From assembly GCA_008711295.1 (NCBI GenBank), contig VUYV01000037.1:477988-541987 (forward strand): a stretch of DNA of 64,000 bases, given 5' to 3'. Position numbers and translations under genes: made by a program. Positions 13,142 to 24,600 of this stretch are shown piece after piece. Every line of letters begins with the position of its first letter. Position 1 is the first letter of the stretch. This DNA comes from Anarhynchus alexandrinus (Eukaryota > Chordata > Aves > Charadriiformes > Charadriidae). Under the pieces are notes generated by a model. That model was not told the origin of the DNA. It was given only the letters and a program-made list of their open reading frames with translations, and searched no databases.

Positions 13142-13960
13142 ATAAAAAGGAGTTGCGTGCTTAGAGCAACAGGCAAAAGAGAAGAACTCAGCAGGTGCAT
13201 TTTAAATGGATAAGAGGTCAAAGCCCAGTTATTGTAGTAAGAAAAAGTAATTTAGTAGGAAAAGAGGATGATTTGAGCTAGGATTTTCTCCTCTATTTGC
13301 TCAGAGTAGCAGGGACAGAGAACTGTAGATTACCATTGAAGAAAGTAATCCACAGAATAGTTTCCTGAGATATCCATGCAGAAAAAAACTGCTTTTTATT
13401 TCCGGAAATGTACAGGAAAGGGAATACAAACAAAAATGGTACAGGTGTTTCCCTTTTCCCTGCTGTGGTGAGAATCACAAGACTAAGGACTTCCAATGCC
13501 TCATGGATATTGATGGAGGAATTTTGATTTGAGGAAGAAAAAATACTTTTGATTTCTTTCCAAAGCGGGATTATCCTTTCACTCTAGCAGAATCCAAGAA
13601 CCTCTGAAAGAATGAGTCAAAAATTGAGCTGTACTGTGCAATAATCTCTCCTGTACTTCCAAAGGGCCACATACACAAGATACCCTCGATCCTCCTTACC
13701 CAATATCCTTTTGTTTATGGTACCTTCTTTTTTAATTTTTTAATTTTCTATTTTAAGTTCTGATTTTGAAAAATATTAAAATGGGAATTTTACCTCTCCT
13801 TGCTCAAGAGAAGGAGAAGCACTCGCTTACGACATCGATTCATTAAATTCTGTTACATTTAGGAAATAAATACTCACCACCTCTTCTCCATACGGAAACT
13901 TCTTCAATATAAGACACCATACTTCTATGTCGCATATACCTATATGCCTCATCATGCTTA

Positions 13961-14028
13961 TCTACATATATAGAGAGTATGTACAGATTTATATGTATAC
14001 ATGTAAACATATACATGTTTGTAAACAT
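13961..14028. repeat. AT-rich TATAC/ATGT low-complexity tract
   Basis: Degenerate alternation of TATA, ATGTATAC, TACATG and TGTAAACA words, with small self-complementary stretches such as TATACATG / CATATACATG. It looks like a decayed dinucleotide microsatellite. Confidence 0.45.
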
Positions 14029-14265
14029 CACCTGGGTAACAAAATATCTTGCTAGACGATTCACTTTATTTTTATTATCTCCTAGTCTTCTAATAAAGCA
14101 GCTTTCCTGAATTTTTATCGGTAATTATTAGAGTCCACCACATTAAGACACAGGGCCTTGGCTTTGCTCAGAAGATGTGGGATTGACCGCCTTCATGATC
14201 TGATCACAGCTCTTGGCATTTTTACTATATTGAGGTTGGGTCTTATGGCTAAAATCACATAAGAA

Positions 14266-14290
14266 TATTTATTTTATTTTATTTTATTTT
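14266..14290. repeat. (ATTTT)n microsatellite
   Basis: Consecutive ATTTT units form a short pentanucleotide microsatellite. Similar TTTTA runs recur at 28495-28515 and 37481-37503. Confidence 0.9.
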
Positions 14291-17237
14291 GAAATTTCCA
14301 CCTACCCTAGTTGATGAAAAAAGCTTAAACCTATGAAATGAGAGGGTTCTAAATGTTCTAAAACTAGAAGGACAAGTAAATCCCTCCTACATCCCCACTA
14401 CTTATTCCTCCTATAATGTGGTTGGTATATGTATGAGTGCGTGCATACAAGTTTATTTTAACTCAATACCATTTTTGAGCTTGATTTGTGATTATGAATC
14501 CTTGAGATTGACAACACTCACGCTGAATCCTGCAGCAGAAGTTTGGTAGCTCAAATTTCATGTTGAAATGTAGAAAGGACATTCCAAAGAAGACAGTGCC
14601 ATCTATTATACCGTGTTTTTTTAGCTACTAAAATCGTTCTTGTCAGTTTTACTATAGAAAATGAAAGGCGGGAGCTTTTGTCTTATAATCACAGCAAAAC
14701 TTCTTGTGCATTTTTTCCTTTGTTGGCTTTATAAGGAAACTGAAAATGCATCCACTGAATATAATGCTTCAGATGTAGATCTGCCTCTATCTTGTATCTT
14801 AAAGTGATTTTGAACAAGCTCTTTCAGATGTAGATCAGAGAAACAAGCAAGTAGGTGGTTGAGGAGGAAAAAATGCAAAGTAAGACGTCTTTTAAGTTTG
14901 TCGTCTTTGTTAGTGGTGAGGACTCAGCACTGAACAAAGTTTTCTACTGTTTAAACTGTGCCACTTCCTGGTGTGTGAACTGTTCGAGCACCAAGGATCC
15001 TGTGCTTGCTACGGCAGGGAGAGTTTTCCTCCCACTGACCCTACCATGTTGAGATCCAAATGTTGATTACATCTTTCTTATTAAGACAAGAACTTATACT
15101 GCCTTTCTTAAAAGCTGACTTACTGCATGATTTGCATAGACAGTGAAATTGTTCTACGAAGAACAGTAGCTATATTGCGCTAAATGGAAGCCAAATTTGA
15201 ACCACTGTCTATGGGATGTTTTAAAATTAAGTTTAATTACTTTTTATATTGTTATGCTTTAATGCCATTAAACTTCCAACTTCTTGAGAAGAAAAAAACC
15301 CAAATTATCATGAAGAGAAGGTCTCTTAAAATATTTCCTTCTAGAAGGAAATCAGTTCCTTATGAAGTACCTTTTCTCATTTGTCCTTGCAAAACAGCCA
15401 CAATAATTTTGAAAGCTCCATAAGCCTCCAAAAAATGTGCAAGTTGAGCTCAGTTTTAGCAGCCTTTGAAGTTTACCCATTGCTAGTAGTGATCTATTCC
15501 ATTCTATACTATTGCAAAAGCAACAGGAGAGAAATTCTCAGGGGAGAATTCAATCCAATACAGAAAACTAGATTCACTGCTGATTACCAGGTCTGAAAAA
15601 TACCATTAGGCTTAGGTATTCATGTGGTGTTAGGCACCATGTATTGAATCACATCTCACACTCAAGTTTATGTATTTCATTGATGCCTAGATCTTGCTTT
15701 TTCTTTTAATATCTCTGAAATTAATGTGATTGACACCAAATTAGCTTTTTTTTTTGCCCGCTTGGTCAGCCGCAATCCTTCCTCAGCTATCTGACCGGGA
15801 ATTCACTGTTCAGGCATGTAAGAGATCTCAGAATGTCATGGGCTTGATTCAGTGCACCACTCATGCCCCAGAGTATGCCCACTGAATTCTGGCTGCTGCT
15901 ACAGAAAGATATGGGTGTCCTGTAGGTTTGTTTTTTAAACAAACTTGCTAGTCCTATCCAGGCATCTTGGATACCCTATGGTGTCTCAGACAACACAAGA
16001 TGCCTTTACTCAGGAAACTGAATTGAGGCCTAGGTATCAGACACCAATTATTTTTTTTCCAAGCCCATCAGCCAAAGAGCTCTGTAGCCTCACCTGCTCC
16101 AGCAGCACACAGGGCTGTTCCCATGGAGTTGCCATCTTCCATCATACCAGCTTAATCTCATTTGACGATCATCATATTCTTAATAAATATGAGAGATTAA
16201 AGGTTTACTTTTGCCTGGAAAGTAGTGACTATTCCTGGAGATCTCTTTCAAAAGTACAATTCACCCTTACAACTGCACCAACATGTTAAAGCAAACAGAG
16301 GGAGAAGCTGCTTTCCCTCCATTAACTGTCCTTTACAACCTCATTGCTCAGTTTTAATAAGAGTGGATCCCATGCAGAGAATGAATCCAGAAGAAGTAGA
16401 TGGAGGAGAACCACTTTTATGAGCAGTAACTCCATCAAACACTTATCTGTAGTGAATAACTCTACACCTCTTAAAAAGAAAAGTCAGTATCTAAACACTA
16501 TAGCCTGTCCCTTATACGTTCTACTTATGTGTAATACTTTTCACTTAGTGAAGTTCACCCCATTACATATCAGTATGACTAATGGTGGAAGTAGGGCCAG
16601 GTTATTTCCTTAAACTTGTATTTTTTCAACATAATTTTTATATGATGCATAAAATACACAAGAGATGGCAAACAGTTCCTCATATTTCAACAACTAAACA
16701 TTCAGCCTCAGTAGCTGGGAGAAAAAGCCAAAGGTTTGAAAAGCATAGCAAGGACAGATAAAGTTTGTCATGACAGCAATGACAAAGTTGCAGAAGCCAG
16801 GGACCAAGAGGCTGTGCCACAGCAGTTCAGGACATACAATATCCCAAATGTTTTGATATTGTTCATTAGAAAGAGTAAAGCAATTAGTGTCCACTGAGAA
16901 CATCTGTCCACTGCAGTCATCTTATATAAAAAAGGTCCAAAAGCCCGTTACTCCTGACTTTCCATTTAAAACCTGAAATAATGCTATTTTTATTTTAGAA
17001 GGAAGTCTTATTTTGAAGCAGAAGGATTATTTCTGTGTGCTTTAACAAGAGAAGAATCTGGGCTCAGAAGATTTCATTGCTTTGTGCTTTACTACTTGGC
17101 CATGGAAAACCCAGCTGCCTCTCATATTGGCAAATCAGCTAATCACTGTGAAATAGCAATTGTTTTGAATGGATAATTGACTACAGGTGCAATGAATTAC
17201 ATATCCATTTCTGGAGCCAAAGATATAAAAAGAAGTT

Positions 17238-17350
17238 GGGGCTTGGGTGGTTTTTTGTGGGTTTGGTTTTTTTGGGGGGGTGGGGGTGGTATTTGGTTTT
17301 TTTTTTTGTTGTTGTTGTTTTGGTTTTGTTTTGTTTTTCTTTTTTTTTTA
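17238..17350. repeat. G/T-rich low-complexity tract
   Basis: Runs of G (GGGG 17238-17241, GGG 17245-17247, GGG 17259-17261, seven G 17274-17280, five G 17282-17286) alternate with T runs and GTTGTTGTT. From 17290 on it becomes T-rich with TTTTG units. The G part has quadruplex potential. The tract creates open frames on both strands that encode only W/F/G-rich or K/Q/P-rich low-complexity peptides; these are not genes. Confidence 0.85.
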
Positions 17351-18754
17351 TTTGAAATGGTTTCCTTTGTAAGGCAGCAATCCTTTGGAAGCTGCAATTG
17401 CTGGAACAACCTTAAGCATTGCCTTAGGAGACACACATTCCCTCTGCAGTGCTATAGGGAACAGCAAAATGAAAGCATCTTTTTCTTTTATGTTATTCTG
17501 AAGAAAAAGGAGGGACAATGTTTCGAGGGGGAAAGAGGAAGATACAAGTACACAGCATAAGATCCACAGTCAACCTGTGATATTTTCATTGACCGCTTAA
17601 GAATAAAAAAACCCCAAGTATACAGAAACACATTCTCATATCCTATGCTGCACTGGATTTCTAAATGATATAACCTGTAGCCCTGTCTCGAGGATTCATG
17701 CGCTATGCTGTAAAATGACAAAGAAGTTAACTAAATCAAAAAAGTTAAATGTGAACAACACATACAGCATGCAAAAAGGTCCAAATCCGTACTTCAGCAT
17801 TATATGCTAGTTGCTATACAAACACAGATCAAGAAAGAGGAGGTCTGAAGAGCTGAATCATTTGTCACAAGAGGATGCTAAATTGCTCTGCAAATTATAC
17901 ATTTAAGAATCAACATCCCCGACATTGCAACATATGGTATATTTCGGATGCCACACAGCATCTGTTCATCTTCACACAGCAACCTCACACCACAGTTCAG
18001 CAACAGGAGGTAAAACAGTAGCTCCATTCCCAGAAAGAACCGTGTCAGGAAAAATCTCACGTATGTAGCTGGAACCAGTAGGGAAGTCTTCTCTTGCCTT
18101 TACCAAAAAAAGTAGCATGGAAATCCTAGCACTGATACACTTCATCAGAGACCAAGAGGAAAATTTAGCTTTGCTCAATGGAGTGCAGTGGACCTCTAAC
18201 TGGTATATTCCAACTGTGCTCGCTGCTGAAGAAATTACCAGCAACACGCTGGACAAGACATGGCATTTGAGATCTGAGACAAACTCCCCATCAGAGGAAG
18301 ACCACTACTTTCCCACAATCTTTCCTTGGGCATTCCTTCCTCAGAAGCAGTTTGCAGGGCTGAGCCTGACTGACGTAGCAAAAGCACACACACTCATTAA
18401 CAGCTTGGCTTCACAGTTGCTTTCACTATGTCAGCCACTATTCTGCTGCCCCTCCTCACCTACAAAATTCCTCAGGGAATCTGTTTATCTCTCCCCTCCT
18501 TTCATAGGGTCAATCTGGTGCTATCTCTCCTTCAGGTTTCAGAATAACCAGGGAAAGCTCAGGGTAGGGGGAAGCACCCCTCAGTATAACATACCTTCCC
18601 CTAGGCACAAGGTAAAGTATCAATCAAGTGGTTCCTTCCCTTCCCCATCAGTATTGCAGCCCTAAAGATTTAATCTATTAAACTTCTGAAGTACAGGGCC
18701 AGCATACGGTGAGATAAAGACATGGACTCGTACTGGAATGCCCAACCTCATATA

Positions 18755-19095
18755 GAACCAGGTAAACTGCTTCAGATCAGTATCCTGTCTCCAACAGTGG
18801 CTATAAGTAAATAGCCAAAGGAGAGAAAGAAGAGAGCAATCATTTCAATACTTCTCCCAAGTGTTCTTCCAGGCACCAGCTGTGTTCTGTTCGGGGATTT
18901 CCTGATCCTGATGTCATTTGTCTATCTAGTGACCCCCAATGGGTTTCTCTAACAAGTACTTTTCCACTGTCCCCTTGAAACACTGCGTCACCTGTCTTGC
19001 AACAGCAGCCTCCTTTGGGAAGGAATTGCACCACTCTATTACTTGTTGCATTAAGAACCAGGCTGAACAGAGTATTTCCTTGGTTTTCTTCCATC
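18755..19095 (-). mobile_element. Ancient CR1/L3-like 3' UTR, antisense (second copy)
   Basis: This is the reverse complement of the same old 3' region seen at 8165-8530. It contains 'CAGATCAGTATCCTGTCTCCAACAGTGGC' (18774-18802), 'ACTTCTCCCAAGTGTTCTTCCAGGCACCAGC' (18850-18880), 'CCCAATGGG' near 18935, 'TTTCCACTGTCCCCTTGAAAC' (18961-18981), and 'CAGCAGCCTCC' with 'GAAGGAATTGCACCACTCTATTA' (19018-19040). The block order matches the family. It is eroded, with no intact frame. The 84- and 68-codon minus-strand frames inside it arise from the repeat. Confidence 0.7.
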
Positions 19096-19902
19096 TTGAA
19101 AGAGTATAACTCTGCTGAGGTGTAAAGAGCAATGTTGTTTCTTGGATCAGTGGAGATTCTTAAGCGGTCCGCCTAGTAATAAAAAAGAAGCAGTGGGAGG
19201 GGAAAAAAATAGAAGGGAAGAATTAGTGGTAAGTGAAAAAAAGAAGAAAGAGATGGGAGACAGTTTTCTGAGCTGAAGATTTTAGCGCGACAGATAAAGA
19301 ATAAGACAAACCTCTGGACTGTCTGTTGGGTTTAACACATGAGAGTAAACTAGAGATTTTCTTTAGTCTTCAAAGAAAGGTTATTCCCTATTTGTGTGGA
19401 ACACATTTACATGCATGCTTCCTATTAACTCTAATGGGAATTAGACATGCAAATCTTCCCAGAAACTCCCACTGAGTTTTGTGCATAAACCCTGCAAGAA
19501 AGTATAGGTTAATAGGCCCATGGGTATAAAATAATTGCATGCTTATTAACCTCTGGGTTTTTTCTTGAAAATAACTCTAATGACTACACATTTTTTTTTG
19601 TAGAATCAAGGGGACATAACTATGTTAAATTACCCCTGTGCTCTTATGTGAAATGTGGTACTTAGAACTGGTAGAACATAGCAGAGGATTTAGTCAAAAC
19701 TGGTCATTGTCTAATGTATATCTGACTGACTAGTGAATTTCACTCAACTTGTTCAGTAATTTATTCAATGCATTTGGTACTTTTTCCTCAAAATCAATTG
19801 CTTCACAAATACATACAGCTATTCATATATATTACTTATCTCTGCCATTCCTACGCCTTCTTCAATACGTGTAAATAAATGTTGAGAATGGACATATGTC
19901 AC
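19096..19902. other. Noncoding sequence, purine-rich at its start
   Basis: Roughly 19184-19261 is purine-rich (G and A runs on the plus strand). The remainder is unique AT-rich sequence. A segment near 19414-19490 containing TAATGGGAATTAGACATGC recalls an old amniote repeat but is too weak to call. No gene seen. Confidence 0.6.
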
Positions 19903-19996
19903 TTAAGTGGGTTGGAACTTGATGATCTTCAAGGTCCTTTCCAACCTAAACCATTCTATGATTCTATGATTCTATGATTCTATGATTCTATGATTC
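19903..19996 (+). mobile_element. CR1 LINE 3' terminus with (ATTCTATG)n tail, sense
   Basis: The conserved CR1 terminal block (GGTTGGAACTTGATGATCTTCAAGGTCCTTTCCAACCTAAACC, about 19910-19952) is followed by five perfect ATTCTATG octamers (19953-19992) and a partial ATTC (to 19996). This is the bird-type CR1 end. Only about 90 bp survive, so the copy is extremely 5'-truncated. The clean octamer array suggests it is one of the younger insertions here. Confidence 0.95.
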
Positions 19997-20280
19997 ATCT
20001 TAACCTTTGGAAAGTAATTGTCTATATCCTCCTCTGGTGTGAAGCCAAAGATCACCAGGAAACTGTGCGAACTCCCTCAGCAGCTACCTATTAGCACCAG
20101 AAGACTCCTCGATGGGTTCCTCGGTGAGATTCCTCTCTCTCTGTAGGCCACTGAGTGCATTCCTTAAGCTGCAGATGATTACGTTTTCAATTGCAAGAGT
20201 ACTTCACACTCCTATGCCACCTTCAACTTGAGAAGATGAATCAAAGGACTACCTGGTAATTATATAGCCTCAGACAGTTT
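19997..20280. other. Noncoding sequence
   Basis: Unique-looking sequence between the CR1 tail and the MIR-like element. Nothing recognised. Confidence 0.6.
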
Positions 20281-20424
20281 CGTGAGGTAGGAAACTGCTT
20301 TTATGCTCGATTTAGAGAAAATAAATTCTCAGGGGTTAATTAACTTGTGCAGTGCTGCTCAGGATGTTTTGTCATAGAGCTTTGGAGACACTGAGTGAAT
20401 CTTGATCTAACCACCTCTCTACCC
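20281..20424 (-). mobile_element. MIR-like (CORE) SINE, antisense
   Basis: Read on the plus strand, the order matches the reverse complement of MIR: GTGAGGTAGGAAAC (20282-20295), a region equivalent to 'ATCCCCATTTTACAGAT', then 'AAATTCTCAGGGGTTAATTAACTTG' (20323-20347), 'GAGCTTTGGAGAC', and 'GATCTAACCACCTCTCTACCC' (20404-20424), matching the inverted tRNA-derived head. It is old and diverged. MIR-family SINEs predate the split of mammals and birds, so such scraps are expected but rare in birds. Identified by eye only. Confidence 0.5.
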
Positions 20425-23400
20425 ACATTCATGGCTTAATTTTTATCTTCTGGCTGATATTTAACTATTTCTTTCACTGTTGGCAGGGATTTTACCTGTC
20501 ATAAGTAACCAACTTACCAGAGAGTCATGTGTTTTCTCGGTCACCTTACAGACTTGATGCTGCTTGGGCTACTTATGAAGGCAATACCACAGAGAAATGT
20601 CACTGTTTTGCATAAAGTAAGAAGGCCCAGGAATTAAGTGACTGTGACTGAATCTGGAAAGGTGAGCTTAAAGCTACAGAGAATCTGATTAGCTGGATTC
20701 TGCCTTGATTTATATTCCTGTGCATTTTAAGAATATGAGTATCATATTTTGTATTATCAGGATTAATTAAATGGTGACTCTCTCACTGTAATTTCCACAA
20801 AGGTGGAAACAGATGAGAATTCAGGACATTTAGGCTGAATCACTTCACTTTGCGAACAGTGATCTGTTAGATCTTTTTCAGAGAGGACTGCTCTCCTATT
20901 TAGGACAATTCTGCAGAAAGAAAAACAGGAAAGTAAAAGAACAGGGGCATTTGGGCTTTCTTTTGTTGGATGGGAACCACACTGGTTGTTCACTGTAGCA
21001 TTTAGCCACCTCCTAATCTATACTGCTCCTGCAGTCACCTGGTTGCTCCTGAATTTGATAATGGAACATCACAACTGATAGTAAACATGTATCTGCTGAC
21101 TTTTTCCTCTAAGAGCATAAGTCAAGCAAGATCTCCATACCACAGCAACTGGCTTGGAACAGAATGTGACAAACTACACAATATCCCTAGAAAATCAGGC
21201 TGCAATCTGCTAGGTGTATGCTGTCATGGTGCATGTGTCTTTTTTCTAGCTTTGGGACATGCTCTCCTTGGGGAAAAGCTCTGTCGTCCCTGAGATTGTG
21301 CGCTTATCAAGAGCTCTGATAAAAGCTTAGCAGGAATCAAGTGCCAATCTGAAAACATTGCTGTCTTTATTTGCAATCAGCTTTAATGCAAAAAACCATC
21401 ATTTTGATTCATTATTCCTGAAGCTGTTGAGGCTTCTGTGCCATCTAATATGCTTGCAGTTAACAGCACCACAATTTACAGCTTTTCCTTGAGTACCTCC
21501 ATGCTCCCATACACTGTCGGAACGTGCTTAATGAAAGTCATTTCTGCAGCAGATAAGAACCACTTTTTCTTTACAGGGGCTTTAAATTGTAATGGTATAT
21601 TAAACCACAACTATGGATTGGAAAGGAAAAAAACCACAACAACATGATTAGGCATTGAAACACTCAGTAAAACTGTTACTTATAATGAGTAAGAAGATGA
21701 AGATGTACAAATAAAAGCACAGCATGTTTTCTTTGAGCATTCTTATTAATGAGAGGGACTGTGGGGCTTCAGTATTAAACAGCCGATGAACGGCAGCCAT
21801 TTACATCCAAACAAATTGATCCTAGCAGGATTAGCAGAGCTGGGGGACAGATTTCAAGCCTCTCATTACTTTATATGGAGACAGATCTTAGACGGGACTG
21901 CCTCCTCACCTTCAATAGGGTCATCCTTGAATAGCGTCTTAGAGGCAATTTCTGTGCAGGCTGGGGTTTTCAAGGAGGCCAAGGGACTTAGGTGCTGAAG
22001 TAAAATGTTCCCACTGATCTGCAATGGAACTGAAGCATCCGTCTTCCTTCAATTTTTGAAGTCAGCCCAGGTTTTTCTTTCCATGGAAGGAACTAGTATA
22101 AATGCATTTGTTGGTTGTCACACCACTGGGACCTGTACTGATTTCTATAAATTGTTGGAAATACTTGACCAGTACATTTAAATTATATTTTGAGGTTTTC
22201 TTTTTACAAAATTATTATGCAGCAGAATCAGAGTTTTGCAGCAGCAGAAGCAGGAATAGCTTTTCATGGAAAGCTGCCAATCTCCTGACTTGTTTATAGA
22301 AAAAGACAAGCAAAGCACAAGAAAAAAAAAAAAAACAGGTTTTTGGGGTTTTTTAAGTCATAAGTAGAATGAAAATTGTGGAAATGAGAGACCAAAATAA
22401 AAGACAATGGCAGGTAAGTTTCCAACTCCAAAACCTTGAAGTTTTTATCGTCATCCCACATGGCCCTTTTTGAGCTAAGAACCATAATATTCATCTATAC
22501 AGGGGATTCATGTAGATGGTTTGTGGGAAGCTGAATGGGCTTTCACTGCAAGAAAATATTCTTCTTTTCTGGTCTGTGTAGGAGGACCCAGTTATTCTTT
22601 CCTATTTAATCAGCATATTCACTTAGAATGTGCTGACTGTTCTTGGATTCATAACTAATAGGCAATATTCCAGTTTCATCAAATCCAAAATGAAATGTGC
22701 AATTTAGAAAGCTAAATAGAGAAATGAAATATGTGATTATTTAATAGAAAATAGTGATTTAAGATCCTCAATCCTGTTCGGCTATCACTGAATTTTGTTT
22801 GTAACATACAGTCTAAAGTCATCATTTTCTAAATACACTGTACGTGTAGCAAGCCATTTAATATATGCAGGTTTTCCCATACTGTTTCTGTAACTTTAGT
22901 GCATAATAAAATATGCAGGGCCAGACAACAGGAAGTCTGGAACAGCTTAGACCCTGGAACATCTACTCAGGAACTGCTGCATTGCCCCGTAGGAAACTGC
23001 AGGACTGACTTGACTGGCCAGAAGAACAGACAAGAAAATCGGGTACAGAACATCATAGGCAAGTTTTCTGTGATTCAGAGAGAGAGATTTTCTTACACTG
23101 TGGTTTACAACTATAATTGTAATATACACAAGAAGTCAAAAGTTAGCACTCTGGTCTTAGTAGTAAATATTCATGAGGATTTGCATTTTAAAGTCAGCTT
23201 CCATCCAGAAATGTCAAAATTTTGTTTTCCCCTTCTTTCCTCCTTCCCTCTTTTACATCATCAATTTGAACTATTGGTACTGACTATATCCTATATCTCT
23301 GGTCAGGATAATAAATTTGACCAACTGAGCTCACATTTCAGGAGGATCTTCCCAGGGTTACGATCTTTTCTGAAGCTCTCTCCTTACAACCTCTGGCTGA

Positions 23401-24253
23401 AGAAGAGACAGGACTAATTTTCCATCACTCAGCCTTCCATATGAGTCAATACATAGACGTACTCCAGGGATGTTGTGATCTAGAGCCTATTTTTTAATAG
23501 ATTTTTTACAATGAGCCAAAGCTATGCTACCACCTAAATCCTTAAGAGAGATAGCTTGTATGTCATCAGCCATGCAAGGGGAGAAAGTAGAAACAAATAA
23601 AAGAAGAAGACATGAGATGAATGAATACTAGTTAAGTTTAAAGCAAAGACATCAAAGCATTAGAGATTCAGGAATAAAACCTAGAGACATGACAAGATAA
23701 AAAAGCTAATGGAAGAAGCAAAGGAAGAAATGGCAGCTCTGCAAGATCGAGCATCAGGCCATTGCGAGGAGTCCTGGAGACTGACATTTCCCCACACAAC
23801 AAGTGCATGACTGCCCTGGGGGTGGCAAATATATTAAGGCTCAGCCTAACAGTGTGTTCATTTTAGCTCATTACTGGAAGTATCAGCGAAAGTTAGGTAA
23901 TTACTAGGTAATTGTTATCATTGTGTACTCATAAGCGTATCATCCTGCTTTTAAATCTCCAAGCCTTGCCAAAGTTGCCCAAATAAAAGTCATCCATAGA
24001 CATGAAGGTTACAGTGGGAGAGAAGGAAGTAATGTCTCCTTAAATATTTAGGTAACTGCTTTGCATCCTTCTCTCTCTCTTTCCATGGTCTAGAACGGAA
24101 ACAGAGATGATGAGATGACTTCGAAACATTTTAATGGCATGGTAAGTATCTCATTTGCAAGATTTGTTACCCTATTTCTTCTCCCAAAGAGAGATTTGGG
24201 AATCTTCTTATAAAGAGATGGAGAAATTGGCTCATTAAAGAGGGAAATCTTTA
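20425..24253. other. Noncoding sequence
   Basis: No recognisable gene. It holds a short fragment of an old interspersed repeat (21955-22075, listed separately). The 172-codon open frame at 22899-23417 (plus) has no domain I recognise and is flanked by ordinary intergenic sequence. I consider it chance. Confidence 0.6.
21955..22075. repeat. Ancient amniote interspersed repeat fragment
   Basis: The 'GGGGTTTTCAAGGAGGCCAAGGGACTTAGGTGCTGAAGT' stretch (about 21963-22001) and the later 'AATGGAACTGAAGC' and 'TTTTTGAAGTCAGCCC' blocks match the recurrent amniote motif 'TTTTCAAAGGAGCCTAAGGGACTTAGGCRCC...CAATGGRA...TTTGAAAATC'. I cannot name the family. The motif tends to be partly self-complementary, as in a fold-back or DNA-transposon derivative. 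Confidence 0.4.
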
Positions 24254-24600
24254 GCATGGGTTCACTAAAAAAGAGTACTGTCAGAAGAATATGACAGAGT
24301 GCATTGATGAGGACATCAGGACAGGAGCCAGTCTGATGTAATATAACCTAGAATCCAGAAAGTCTTTTGACAGCATTTTTTATGGGAAGTTAAGCAGAAC
24401 AGGCCTAGTTTCTGGACTAAAAGTCAAATTGTAGAAAGCCGACTGCTGAATTGAGAACAGAAAGGCATCTGTAAACAGCGGTAAATCTCATTTTTAATGG
24501 GGAGAAGTGATTTCTAGCAAAATGGAGTCATAGGCCTGGTTTTATGTAACAGTTTTAATATATTCACTGTCTGAACAGAAGAACAGGTTGAAATGCTGAT
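24254..24600 (+). mobile_element. CR1/L3-like ORF2 fossil (reverse transcriptase segment)
   Basis: Decayed coding sequence of an old CR1/L3-like LINE. CATGGGTTCACTAAA (24255-24269) gives the H-G-F-T-K motif. GAATCCAGAAAGTCTTTTGAC (24351-24371) reads E-S-R-K-S-F-D, matching the family's F-S-K-A-F-D block of reverse transcriptase. 'GGCCTGGTTTTATGTAACAGTTTTAATAT' (24533-24561) fits the following 'GGCCGGTTTTGTTCAACATCTTCATT' block. Frameshifts and stops prevent a continuous frame. It lacks the 3' UTR and is an internal fragment only. It covers the same part of ORF2 as part of 27560-29110, so the two are separate insertions. Confidence 0.65.

Larger units (their letters stand above)
8531..18754. 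other. Noncoding sequence with scattered simple repeats
   Basis: About 10 kb with no recognisable gene. It contains a G-rich tract (13121-13141), an AT-rich stretch with small inverted repeats (13961-14028), an ATTTT microsatellite (14266-14290), a G/T-rich tract (17238-17350) and a possible scrap of an old amniote repeat around 10085-10170. The 182-codon open frame at 18117-18665 on the plus strand has no recognisable domain, no exon context and ordinary noncoding composition. I treat it as chance. Confidence 0.65.

Noticed and set aside
17177..17560. 127-codon frame with W/F/G-rich stretch, and its K/Q/P-rich antisense partner
   Set aside because: Both are translations of a G/T low-complexity tract.
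18117..18665. 182-codon open frame, plus strand, the longest in the window
   Set aside because: No recognisable domain, no exon or promoter context, no coding-like composition, and other frames open across the same region on the minus strand.
22899..23417. 172-codon open frame, plus strand
   Set aside because: No domain recognised and no splice or start context. One frame of this length is plausible by chance in 64 kb read in six frames.
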